Part shown: in pieces, positions 28,287 to 36,156 of the stretch
Position numbering within the stretch: position 1 is the first letter of the stretch
How the letters are laid out: every line of letters starts with the position of its first letter
DNA from: Thermoplasmata archaeon
GTDB lineage: Archaea; Thermoplasmatota; Thermoplasmata; Methanomassiliicoccales; Methanomethylophilaceae
Length of the DNA: 64,000 nucleotides
Direction of reading: 5' to 3'
NCBI GenBank assembly: GCA_015063165.1
Contig: SUSZ01000003.1
Coordinates: 1-64,000, forward strand
The notes under the pieces: generated by a model
Told to the model about the DNA's origin: nothing
Seen by the model: only the letters and a program-made list of their open reading frames with translations
Database searches by the model: none
Made by a program: the position numbers and the translations under genes

Positions 28287-28295
28287 AGAAGAAAC

Positions 28296-28547
28296 GTGGA
28301 AGGGTTCCATGAGGGCTCCTGGTACGCGGTCGAGACTAGGGGCCTGCCGATGATGAGTGTCGTGAGGCTCGAAGATGACAGCATGACCGTCAGCATCGAC
28401 GGGAAGGAGGTGGAGGCGATCAGGTTCTTCTGGAAGGACGGCACCGAATCCGCATATGCGAAGCTGGAGGACGGCTCAGTCCTCGTCTCGTACTCGACGA
28501 AGATGGTCCAAGAACCTTCGATTGACAGTGATAAGTTGGATAAATAA
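28296..28547 (+). CDS. Small hypothetical protein, or C-terminal part of the preceding gene
   Basis: An 83-aa frame with GTG start, 9 nt after and in frame with the TAG of the previous gene. The sequence reads like short beta strands (WYAVETRG, MTVSIDGKEVEAIRFFW, VLVSYSTKM) and is plausible protein. There is no good ribosome-binding site before the GTG, which slightly favours read-through from the upstream gene. I do not recognise a family. Confidence 0.45.
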   Translation: MEGFHEGSWYAVETRGLPMMSVVRLEDDSMTVSIDGKEVEAIRFFWKDGTESAYAKLEDGSVLVSYSTKMVQEPSIDSDKLDK

Positions 28548-28573
28548 GCAGATTGATACCAGGAACGATAGCT

Positions 28574-29047
28574 ATGGCAAAGGCATTGGTAGCTTATTTC
28601 TCTGCCAGCGGAGTGACCGCCGGATTGGCTAAAAAACTGGCTTCGTCCATCGGAGCAGACATCTTCGAGATCGTCCCTTTGAAGAGATACAATGCTGCGG
28701 ACCTTGATTACAGGGATGCGTCGAGCAGGAGCTCCATTGAGATGAACGACAGGACCTGCAGGCCCGAGATCTCCACCAAGACCGACATCTCGCCTTACGA
28801 CGTCATCTTCCTCGGATTCCCCATCTGGTGGTTCAGGGAGCCGTCGATCATCGACACTTTCGTGGAGTCCTACGATTTCACCGGAAAGACCATCGTACCC
28901 TTTGCCACGTCCGGAGGAACCGATATCGGCTCTTCCAGAAAGAACATCGGCGAGCTCGTCAAAGGAGCCAAAGTGGAGGAAGGAAAGCGTTTCTCCGCCG
29001 AGATCCCCGAGAACAAGCTGAAGGAGTGGGCATCCTCCTGGATCTGA
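28574..29047 (+). CDS. Flavodoxin-family protein
   Basis: A 157-aa flavodoxin-like protein. MAKALVAYFSASGVTAGLAKKLA is the FMN phosphate-binding start; DVIFLGFPIWWFREPSIIDTF and FATSGGTDIGSS are the FMN loops. It probably transfers electrons or reduces small quinones. The frame extends 7 codons upstream, but ATG 28574 begins the family motif directly. It is convergent with the amidohydrolase gene, 2 nt apart. Confidence 0.92.
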   Translation: MAKALVAYFSASGVTAGLAKKLASSIGADIFEIVPLKRYNAADLDYRDASSRSSIEMNDRTCRPEISTKTDISPYDVIFLGFPIWWFREPSIIDTFVESYDFTGKTIVPFATSGGTDIGSSRKNIGELVKGAKVEEGKRFSAEIPENKLKEWASSWI

Positions 29048-29049
29048 GC

Positions 29050-29913
29050 TCAGAGCTTCTTCGGAATATCCATCCCGTACATCTCGAGCGTGTTCAGCCC
29101 GAGAATGCGGGATTTCTCCTTGTCCGTGAGGTCGAGGGAAAGGATGCGACGGGCGTCGCTGGCAGGGTTGCCGTAAGGGTAGTCCGAGCCGAAGGCGATC
29201 CTGTCGCATCCGACCTTTCTGAAAGCCTCCACGACGTTGTCGTCGTCCTCCCAGAAGTCGTCGTGGATGCGGTGGATGCAATGCTCTCCGCTGAAGGCTA
29301 TCGAAGTGTCGATCATTATGTTGCTGTAAGAGGAGGCCATATGGAACACGGTCTCCGGAATTCCCGCTACGAGATGGGTGAGCACGAACCTGACGTCCTT
29401 GTGGGACCTCACTGCGTTCTCGATGTGCTCCTCATCGGCGAAATCGTTCAGGTGGACCCTGGACACCTCTCCGCAATGGAGGGTGACGGGAAGGTTCCTC
29501 GACGCGCAGACGCTGTAGATCTCGTCCAGACCAGGGTCGCAGGGGTCGTACTCCTGGATGACGTTGTGCATCTTCACCCCTTTCGCTCCCTGGTCCACGA
29601 GGTCCTCCAGGGCCTCAGCGGTCATCCCCGGATAGACGGAAACTAGCGGGATGAGGCGGTCGTTCGCTCTCGAGTTCCCGAGGTTCCATGCGTTTATCCT
29701 GTCCACGGCCTTGTTCGGGCCGAAGTTGGCCAGAACCGTCATGTCGATGCCGCCCGCGTCCATCTTCTCAAGCAGGTCCTCCACCGTGCCTTCCCCCATC
29801 GAGCTTGTTGGCTCCATCCTGTGGAGCTCTGTGAACGAGGAGGTGATCTTGGGCGCGAGGTTGTGCATGTAGGTGTGCGCATGGCCGTCGACTATGACGA
29901 AGCCGTCTTTCAT
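29050..29913 (-). CDS. Amidohydrolase (metal-dependent TIM-barrel hydrolase)
   Basis: A 287-aa protein of the amidohydrolase-2 group. Metal and catalytic motifs are DGHAH near the start, GVKMH, TLHCGE, LTHL and the terminal FGSDYPYGN, covering the usual four His plus Asp. The group includes decarboxylases and amide hydrolases; the substrate cannot be named. The ATG overlaps the stop of the upstream SMR gene as ATGA, so it is the third gene of an SMR-SMR-hydrolase operon. It may process the same compound that the pair exports. Confidence 0.88.
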   Translation of the reverse strand: MKDGFVIVDGHAHTYMHNLAPKITSSFTELHRMEPTSSMGEGTVEDLLEKMDAGGIDMTVLANFGPNKAVDRINAWNLGNSRANDRLIPLVSVYPGMTAEALEDLVDQGAKGVKMHNVIQEYDPCDPGLDEIYSVCASRNLPVTLHCGEVSRVHLNDFADEEHIENAVRSHKDVRFVLTHLVAGIPETVFHMASSYSNIMIDTSIAFSGEHCIHRIHDDFWEDDDNVVEAFRKVGCDRIAFGSDYPYGNPASDARRILSLDLTDKEKSRILGLNTLEMYGMDIPKKL

Positions 29914-30281
29914 GCCCGCCCTATGTTCCTTTTCCTATTTCTTTGAGTGCCCTTTTTCTCGGGAACCAGGTTCATCGCGATTATCGCGGAGATCATCAGC
30001 ACCAGGAAGAATCCGCCGAGCGAGGTTATGCTGTCTCCGAACAAGAAGGATCCGACCGCTGCGGATCCGGTGGCCCCTATCCCCACCCAGACCGCGTAGC
30101 AGATTCCCATCGGAAGCTCGGATTTTAATCCGATGTTCAGGAACCAGACGCTGACGACCAGGAGGATCATGGTCAATATCGTATAGAGCGGATCCGTCAG
30201 GCCGTCTGACATCTTCATGGTCGAGGACCAGGAGGTCTCCACGAACCCTCCGATGATCACGGGTATCCATGCGCGGTTCAC
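29910..30281 (-). CDS. Small multidrug resistance (SMR) family exporter, subunit 2
   Basis: A 123-aa four-span protein of the SMR family, with the conserved glutamate of helix 1 in IIGGFVETSW and the ICYAVWVGIGATGS segment of helix 3. The GTG start at 30281-30279 overlaps the TGA of the upstream SMR gene (GTGA); no ATG of normal length exists. The frame upstream of it is a shadow of the first SMR gene. Tandem SMR genes usually make a hetero-dimeric exporter, as in YkkCD. Confidence 0.87.
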   Translation of the reverse strand: MNRAWIPVIIGGFVETSWSSTMKMSDGLTDPLYTILTMILLVVSVWFLNIGLKSELPMGICYAVWVGIGATGSAAVGSFLFGDSITSLGGFFLVLMISAIIAMNLVPEKKGTQRNRKRNIGRA

Positions 30282-30607
30282 AGGACCACCTCGTGCGAGA
30301 GCTCTAGACCTACGACTCCGACAAGGATCAGAATCGCGAGGAACGTCCTGATCCTTCCGGGGTTCTCCTTGTAGAGGATGACGCCGAGGATGAGCGTGGC
30401 TATCATCCCGATGCCGGTCCAGATGGCGTAGGACACTCCCACAGCCATGTCCTTCATCCCGAGCGCCAGGAACGCAGGGCTCACGAACATGAACATTACC
30501 GCTAACGCTCCCCAGAACAGAGAGCGGGTGTCGTTGTACTTCTTCAGGCCGATCACCCAGACGGGTTCGAGGAGCCCTCCGATGACGATCCACACCAGAG
30601 GCATCAT
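30278..30607 (-). CDS. Small multidrug resistance (SMR) family exporter, subunit 1
   Basis: A 109-aa four-span protein. WIVIGGLLEPVWVIGLKKY carries the essential membrane glutamate in a setting like the SugE/Gdx (guanidinium exporter) branch of the family, and VSYAIWTGIGM matches helix 3. It is first in the three-gene operon. No guanidine riboswitch was recognised in the 194 bp upstream. The export substrate may be a guanidinium-like or quaternary ammonium compound. Confidence 0.88.
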   Translation of the reverse strand: MMPLVWIVIGGLLEPVWVIGLKKYNDTRSLFWGALAVMFMFVSPAFLALGMKDMAVGVSYAIWTGIGMIATLILGVILYKENPGRIRTFLAILILVGVVGLELSHEVVL

Positions 30608-30801
30608 GCGGATCCCGTCCTTTTTCTGTCGTTCTCTTCAAAGAAACGATAAGATATCTTCAATTTTTCACGTCCCGCCGGCCGTTCGGAACGGTCGGGT
30701 GACGCTATTCATATCGAATTCCAATCAATATGTTTTCTAACCGCTGTATACACTTCACAGCACCGTTTCCACTGGAACCTGTTCTTTTTTCGAGCAATAT
30801 C

Positions 30802-31098
30802 ATGATAACCGAGCACCATCATGACGTCTGGATGCGCTACAAGGTCCTGATGTTTGAGAGGAAGCACATGATAGGAATCCTCCTGTTCGTCCATGACAAG
30901 GGCGGATGCACTCGCATGGAGCTGTACAACGGCGTCGCCAACAACGACCGCATGCCTGACAAGCTGGCTCTCCTCGAGGAGCAGGGCCTCATAGTCCAGA
31001 AGGAGGTCCCCATCTCGCATGCTATGCGCATAGACATGACCGAGAAGGGGGAGAGGTTCGTGGCCCTTCTGAAGGAAGCGGATTCCCTCTTATCCTGA
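30802..31098 (+). CDS. Winged-helix transcriptional regulator, paralogue of the 24302-24586 gene
   Basis: A 98-aa winged-helix protein, clearly related to the regulator at 24302: ERKHMIGILLFVHDKGGCTRMELYN aligns with its EEKHLISILLYLKHEGLTRKIDLYN (both given as start points of longer matches), followed by LALLEEQGLIVQ and MTEKGERFVALL. The longer frame from 30730 starts with an unrelated leader, so ATG 30802 is chosen; ATG 30832 is possible. A TATCATGATA palindrome overlaps the start (30799-30808), suggesting autoregulation. It lies between the divergent SMR operon and the convergent MATE gene. Confidence 0.78.
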   Translation: MITEHHHDVWMRYKVLMFERKHMIGILLFVHDKGGCTRMELYNGVANNDRMPDKLALLEEQGLIVQKEVPISHAMRIDMTEKGERFVALLKEADSLLS

Positions 31099-32367
31099 GC
31101 TTCCGACAGGCTTCATGTAGCCGTACCTTCCGCTGTACCTCAGTATGAAGTAGACGACCACGAAAGAGGATATCAGCTCCGTGAGCGGGACCGCGAGCCA
31201 GACCGAATCGATCCCGAACATAGCCGGCAGCGCTATTATCAGAGGCGCTAGCAGGACAAGGGACCTGAACAGGGATATCAGGGCGGAAACAGGGCCGTTG
31301 GACAGGGACGTGAACAGGGACGAGCCATATACGTTCAGGCCCATCAGAAGGAACCCGAACGAGAATATCCTCGCTCCGTAGACCGTGATGTCCATGACGC
31401 TGTCGGAACTCTCCGCGAAGAATCCGGTTATCTGCTGGCAGAACAGCTCCATTATCACGAATGCCGCAATCGAAAGCGCAGCCACGAATTTCAGGGAGAA
31501 CCTGAAGACCTTGTTCATGCCCTCCTTGTCGCCGCTTCCGTGGTCGTAGGACATCACCGGAGCGATTCCGTTGGAATATCCGATAATCGCAGCCAGCGCC
31601 AGGAACTGGACGTAGGACAGGATGGTGATGGCCGATACGCCGTCGGGTCCGAGATAATTCATCATCACCTGGTTGTAGCAAAGGATTGTGATGCCTCCCG
31701 AGAGCTCGCCAGCCATCTCGGAGATGCCGTTCGTGCAGGTCGAGACGATGGCGTTCATGTCCTTGGATGGCCTTGTGATGCGCAGCTCCCTGTCCTTGTT
31801 GAGGAAGAACACGATCCCGACGATGGATGGTACCAGCGAGCCAGTTCCGCTGGCTATCGCTGCTCCCGTCAGGCCCATGTCGAATACGACTATCAGCAGG
31901 TAATCGAGGAATATGTTGGCGAGTCCGCCTGCGACGGATACGAAAAGCGACATCCCTGGCCTTCCTGCAACTATCAGAAACTGCGTCATCACGAACTGGA
32001 TGACCAGGAACAGCACGAAAGGAAGGAAACCGTAGGCGTATTCCAGAGCGCTGGATTCCAGAGCCTCTCCTGCTCCCAATAGCTCCACGAGGGGGTCTGC
32101 GAAGACGAATCCGGCGACCGTGAAGATCAAGGAGATCACCGAAACCACGAGGAGTATGAGGCTGAACGACCTCCTCGCATTCTCGGGCTCCCCTTTTCCC
32201 AGGAGGTTGGCCACGTAGGCGCTCCCTCCGGTGGAGAACATGAATCCTATTCCGCTCAGGAGGGACATCACGGGCATCAGGATGTTGATCGATGCCAGGG
32301 CGTCCGTTCCTACGAAATTGGATATGAAAGCGCCGTCCACGATGCTGTACGAGGAGATGAAGAGCAT
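31090..32367 (-). CDS. MATE family efflux transporter (start uncertain)
   Basis: A polytopic MATE/NorM-like drug:cation antiporter with two homologous halves and about 12 spans. The first helix reads MLFISSYSIVDGAFISNFVG, and the ILVAGRPG-type loop and C-terminal half are normal. The first ATG (32367) removes the usual cytoplasmic N-terminus. Upstream in frame a typical MATE lead-in (RILRFTLPSIAT) is encoded back to about 32445, with a GGAGGG site at 32452-32457 but no ATG, GTG or TTG. Translation may begin at an ATC or ATT there, or the start codon may have mutated. It overlaps the wHTH gene end by 9 bp. Confidence 0.87.
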   Translation of the reverse strand: MLFISSYSIVDGAFISNFVGTDALASINILMPVMSLLSGIGFMFSTGGSAYVANLLGKGEPENARRSFSLILLVVSVISLIFTVAGFVFADPLVELLGAGEALESSALEYAYGFLPFVLFLVIQFVMTQFLIVAGRPGMSLFVSVAGGLANIFLDYLLIVVFDMGLTGAAIASGTGSLVPSIVGIVFFLNKDRELRITRPSKDMNAIVSTCTNGISEMAGELSGGITILCYNQVMMNYLGPDGVSAITILSYVQFLALAAIIGYSNGIAPVMSYDHGSGDKEGMNKVFRFSLKFVAALSIAAFVIMELFCQQITGFFAESSDSVMDITVYGARIFSFGFLLMGLNVYGSSLFTSLSNGPVSALISLFRSLVLLAPLIIALPAMFGIDSVWLAVPLTELISSFVVVYFILRYSGRYGYMKPVGSSG

Positions 32368-32476
32368 CGTGGCGATGGATGGAAGGGTGAACCTCAGTAT
32401 CCTGGGCCCGTCGCGAATTCTTCCAAGGTTCTCCTCCTCGCTGATTTCAATCCCTCCTGTTTCCCCACATCTAGCG

Positions 32477-32486
32477 TATATATAAT
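32477..32486. promoter_or_regulatory. Symmetrical TATA element between MATE and marker-8 genes
   Basis: TATATATAAT is readable in both directions. On the minus strand it would start transcription near 32456, right at the MATE ribosome-binding site. On the plus strand it would start near 32510, ahead of the DUF2099 gene. Confidence 0.4.
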
Positions 32487-32546
32487 GGCTGATGAGAAAT
32501 CAATCATTTCTGAATCTTTATTACCATGGAAGGGGGTTGCTAGCTC

Positions 32547-33389
32547 ATGGCAGGAAAAGGCGGCAGACACGTGTACGAAGTGCTTGGGATGTCCCGCGTC
32601 GTGATAGTTGACGGCGAGGTCGTCGAGGTCAGCGAGCCCGAGATCAATTATTGTCCCTTGTTCAAGAAGCTCTGCGGCATGGAGTCGATATCCAAGGAGA
32701 AGATACGCGAGAACATCGAGTTCAGGATCAAGGATTTCGGATTCTGCACCGAGAACAGGGTCGTCCGCGCCAAGGACTACGTCACATTCGGGGTCTCCGA
32801 GATACTGAGCACCGCTCTGGCAAACGGGGAGATCGATGCGGCTGTGATAGCTGCCGACGGATGCGGGACCGCGGTCATCACCGAGCCCGCTCTGCTCCAG
32901 GGACTCTGCGGAAGGATCTCAGGCCTCGTGGAGACGTCTCCCCTGCAGGTTGTCCTGGATGCGGTAGGAAGGGACAACGTCCTAGATCCTGAGACTGTGC
33001 CTCTGGACATGGTCAAAGGCGCCGAGCTCGCGGATTCCAAGGGATACTAGAAGTTCTCGGTGACCGTCGCGAAGCCAGAGGATGCTGCGGCTCTCAAGCA
33101 GAAGTACGGCGACCGCGTGATCATCGTGGGCGTCCACACCAGCCATGTCACCCATGACGGAGCCAGGAAGATGTTCGACAACTGCGACATGATAACCGCG
33201 TGCGCTTCCGGGCCTATGAGGAGGGAAGCGGAGCTCAGGCAGGATGTCCTGGTAGCAGGGAACAAGGTCCAGATCTACGGTGTAACGAAGACCGGGAAGA
33301 ACCTGGTTCTGGACAAGCTGACGTCGATAGGAAGAAAGCCGTATGATGGAGAGGCCAAGGACGAGCCCCGGCCCCTCATAAGCGGGTGA
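32547..33389 (+). CDS. Methanogenesis marker protein 8 (DUF2099) with in-frame TAG (probable pyrrolysine)
   Basis: A protein of the DUF2099 family, found in methanogens and of unknown function. The frame from ATG 32547 is interrupted by TAG at 33048-33050 (codon 168), then continues in the same frame to TGA at 33387-33389, 280 residues in all, the family's usual size. The joint ELADSKGY-[TAG]-KFSVTVA falls where relatives have a GYKKxxVTVA-like strand, so both parts belong to one domain. A cysteine pattern NYCPLFKKLCG lies near the N-terminus and ADGCGTAV in the middle. A separate start at GTG 33060 has no ribosome-binding site. Confidence 0.88.
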
Positions 33390-33395
33390 AATCGT

Positions 33396-35084
33396 TTACT
33401 TCTTGACTCCGCACGGGTAGTCGCTGGGCGATCCCGTCGCGGAGTCCTTCATAACCGAAGCGTAGAGCCTGTAGCCTCCTGCGAGGTGGCAGCACCCGTA
33501 TCCCTTCTGCTCGAGGATCCTGGCAGCGATGTAGCTCCTCAGCGCGCTGTGGCAGATTAGGACGATCTTCTTGTCCTTGGGGATCTCGCCGATCCTCTTG
33601 CGGAGGTCGTCGACAGGGATGTTCACCGAGCCCTTTATGCTGCCCAGGTCGAACTCCACAGGCTTTCTGACGTCGACGAGGAAGTAGCCTTCGTTCTTGG
33701 CGAGGTCGTCGATCTCGTCCCAGAAGCACTGCTTCACCCTTCCGTCGAGGACGTTGCACGCGACGAATCCTGCATAGTTGACGGGGTCCTTCGCGGAGGA
33801 GAACGGCGGTGCGTAGGTCAGATCGAGTTCCTCGAGGTCGCGGACGGTCATGTGTCCATGGATTGCGGTAGCGATCACGTCCACGCGCTTCTCCACCCCC
33901 TCGTAGCCGACTATCTGTGCCCCCAGAACCCTTCCGGTTTCCGGATCGAACAGGGTCTTGACGGACATGTTCCTGCCTCCGGGGTAGTAGGTGGCATGGG
34001 TCGCGGAATAGGTGTAGACCTTGTCGTAAGGGATATCGAGGTCCTTCGCCTGCTTCTCGTTGATACCGGTGGCTGCGACTGTCATATCGAACACTTTGAT
34101 GACGGAGGATCCGAGAGACCCGTCGAACTTCGACTCGATCCCGGCGATGTTATCCGCCGCTATCCGCCCCTGCTTGTTGGCAGGTCCGGCCAGAGCGATG
34201 TTCGCTGGCTTCCCGGTGACGAAGTTCTTCACCTGAACGGCGTCTCCCACGGCGTAGATGTCGGGGTCCGAGGTCCTCATGTGCTCGTCGACGACGATGG
34301 ATCCCTTGACTCCGAGCTCCAGCTCCGCATTCTTTGCGAGGGCGGTGTCAGGACTCACCCCGAGAGCCACGATGACGAGGTCTGTTTCCAACCTGGTTCC
34401 GCTCTTCAGGACAACTGTAAGGCCGTCTCCGGACTCCACGGATTCGAGGGCGTCGGAAAGGTGCAGGTCAACGCCGTGCGCACGGAGGTTGAGATGCACG
34501 TCCGCGGCCATCTCGCGGTCTATCGGGGGAAGCACCTGGTTCGGGCGCTGGACGATCGAGACCTTGACGCCCATGTCGACGAGGTTCTCCGCCACTTCCA
34601 GCCCGATGTATCCCGCTCCGCAGACGACGGCCTTCTTGGGCTTCTTCTCGACGACGAAATCCCTCATCGCGAAGGCGTCCTCGACCGTCCTGAGGCTGAG
34701 GACGCGGGGGTCGTCCAGCCCGGGAAGGCTAGGGCGCATGGCTTTCGCGCCGGGAGCGAGGATAAGCTTATCGTATTTCTCTAGGTATTCCTCGCCGTCC
34801 GGCCCTTTGATGGTTACGGTCTTGTTCTTGCGGTCGATCTTAACGGCTTCGCTCTTCACCCTCGCATCGATGTTGAACCTCGCGGCGAAGGACAACGGGG
34901 TCTGGAGGGTGAGCTTATTCTTCTCCTCGATGACGCCTCCGACGTAATAGGGAAGTCCGCAGTTGGCGTAGGACACGAATCCGGTGCGTTCCAGCATGAC
35001 GATCTCAGCGTTCTCGTCGAGCCTTCTGAGCCTTGCAGCGGCGGAAGCTCCTCCGGCCACTCCGCCTATGATCACTACTTTCAT
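33396..35084 (-). CDS. CoA-disulfide reductase-like FAD oxidoreductase with C-terminal rhodanese domain
   Basis: A 562-aa fusion. Residues 1-445 form a pyridine nucleotide-disulfide oxidoreductase: FAD motif IIGGVAGGASAAARLRRL, redox cysteine in SYANCGLPYYVGG, NAD(P)H motif CGAGYIGLEVAE. The C-terminal 100 residues are a rhodanese domain with active-site cysteine in LICHSALRSY and the DVRKPVEFDLGSIKGSVNIP strand. Such fusions reduce CoA disulfides, persulfides or polysulfides, and may help sulfur supply or oxygen tolerance. It is a lone gene, convergent with marker 8. Confidence 0.92.
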   Translation of the reverse strand: MKVVIIGGVAGGASAAARLRRLDENAEIVMLERTGFVSYANCGLPYYVGGVIEEKNKLTLQTPLSFAARFNIDARVKSEAVKIDRKNKTVTIKGPDGEEYLEKYDKLILAPGAKAMRPSLPGLDDPRVLSLRTVEDAFAMRDFVVEKKPKKAVVCGAGYIGLEVAENLVDMGVKVSIVQRPNQVLPPIDREMAADVHLNLRAHGVDLHLSDALESVESGDGLTVVLKSGTRLETDLVIVALGVSPDTALAKNAELELGVKGSIVVDEHMRTSDPDIYAVGDAVQVKNFVTGKPANIALAGPANKQGRIAADNIAGIESKFDGSLGSSVIKVFDMTVAATGINEKQAKDLDIPYDKVYTYSATHATYYPGGRNMSVKTLFDPETGRVLGAQIVGYEGVEKRVDVIATAIHGHMTVRDLEELDLTYAPPFSSAKDPVNYAGFVACNVLDGRVKQCFWDEIDDLAKNEGYFLVDVRKPVEFDLGSIKGSVNIPVDDLRKRIGEIPKDKKIVLICHSALRSYIAARILEQKGYGCCHLAGGYRLYASVMKDSATGSPSDYPCGVKK

Positions 35085-35224
35085 GAGGACTGTAAGGATA
35101 TAACGGGGTTAATATCATGTCGAAAGGCAGTCTTCACGATTCTTCTTATGTTTCGGTTCGCTTCTCAACATATTCGACATCTGGCATCTTGTGATATATA
35201 CCCCTGTCTTCATTCATGGTGCAT

Positions 35225-35335
35225 ATGGATTCCACTTGGTATTACGTCGGCGTCGCGGTCGTCGCGGTCGTGATGTGCATAGGCCTTTACGGTTTGTACC
35301 TAAGAAACAGGGCGGGCCGGAATCGCCGTCGATGA
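35225..35335 (+). CDS. Small single-span membrane protein (36 aa)
   Basis: A 36-codon frame beginning MDSTWYYVGVAVVAVVM, with one membrane span, then a basic tail rich in arginine (RNRAGRNRRR), ending in TGA. A TATATA element at about 35192 could give a near-leaderless transcript. An in-frame ATG at 35216 is the alternative start. It has the size and topology of small accessory membrane peptides but no partner is evident. It lies 47 bp before the CbiK-like gene. Confidence 0.45.
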   Translation: MDSTWYYVGVAVVAVVMCIGLYGLYLRNRAGRNRRR

Positions 35336-35382
35336 AACCTCCTACGAAAAGCAATAATTAAGGGATTAGCTTATTCCAGTTT

Positions 35383-36156
35383 ATGGAAGAGATGGGAAGA
35401 ACGTACCTTATCGTCAGCTACGGCACTACGTCCGAGGCTGTCGAAAACGCTGTATTGGAGAGGCATCCTAACTGCAGCGTCTGCAGGGCTTTCACCAGCC
35501 GCATCGAGGCTAAGAAAGCCAAAGTAGACCACATTTCCACCGTGTTCTCCAGGCTCGCCGACGAAGGTGTGACCGAGATAACCGTCCAGACGCTCGATGT
35601 CATCAACGGCTCCGAGTACGAGATCGTGAAGGACGAGGTCATGAAGAATCTCGATCTGTTCGACGACGTCCGTCTCGGGACTCCCCTTCTGACGTCCGAG
35701 AGGGACTACCGCTCCGTCTGCTCTGCGATCGTCAAGGACATCGTCCCTGAGGTCAACGAGTATGTCGGAGAGGGCACAGTCATCGTCCTCGCTGGACGCG
35801 GATCCGACCATTTCGCCAATTCGTCCTACTGCCAGATGCAGGAGATGCTGAACCTGTCCAACGAGGACGAGTTCGCTGTCACTACCGTGGAGGGATTCCC
35901 TTCCTTCGCAGACACCTGCAAGAGGCTCCACCGCATGGGCGCGACAGAGGTCTCCGTAGTGCCGTTCATCGTAGACCTAGGGGAGGAGGATTCGGAGGAG
36001 ATCGCCGGAAAGGAGGAGGTCTCGCTCAGGATGACCCTCAAATCGGAAGGATTCAAGGTCAAATGCATAATGAAGGACCTCGGAAGCCGCCCCACGTTCC
36101 AGAGGCTCTTTTCCGACCATGCCGATGCGGCGGCCGTCCTCAAGAGGGGCCAATGA
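35383..36156 (+). CDS. CbiK-like sirohydrochlorin chelatase fold protein lacking the catalytic histidines
   Basis: A 257-aa protein collinear with anaerobic cobaltochelatase CbiK: LIVSYGTT, CRAFTSRI, LDVINGSEYE, LGTPLLTSERDY and VVPFIVDLG all align. CbiK inserts Co2+ (relatives Ni2+ or Fe2+) into sirohydrochlorin using two histidines. Here the motif equivalent to MGHGASHH reads LAGRGSDH (Arg139), and GDHA reads GEED (Glu202). So both metal-binding histidines appear replaced. It may use another metal or tetrapyrrole, or act as a binding protein. A MazF-like gene overlaps its end by 4 nt (ATGA), and a nitrogenase-like cluster follows. ATG 35392 is an alternative start. Confidence 0.78.
   Translation: MEEMGRTYLIVSYGTTSEAVENAVLERHPNCSVCRAFTSRIEAKKAKVDHISTVFSRLADEGVTEITVQTLDVINGSEYEIVKDEVMKNLDLFDDVRLGTPLLTSERDYRSVCSAIVKDIVPEVNEYVGEGTVIVLAGRGSDHFANSSYCQMQEMLNLSNEDEFAVTTVEGFPSFADTCKRLHRMGATEVSVVPFIVDLGEEDSEEIAGKEEVSLRMTLKSEGFKVKCIMKDLGSRPTFQRLFSDHADAAAVLKRGQ

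Noticed and set aside
29910-30641. 243-codon frame as a single gene
   Set aside because: Its first half is a shadow of the first SMR gene; only the part from GTG 30281 encodes a four-span SMR protein.
32526-32546. Upstream ATG for marker 8 with an additional in-frame TAG
   Set aside because: It would need a second read-through within 7 codons; ATG 32547 gives the normal protein start.
33060-33389. Separate small gene for the second half of marker 8
   Set aside because: No ribosome-binding site before the GTG, same frame as the first half, and both halves are needed for the normal family length.
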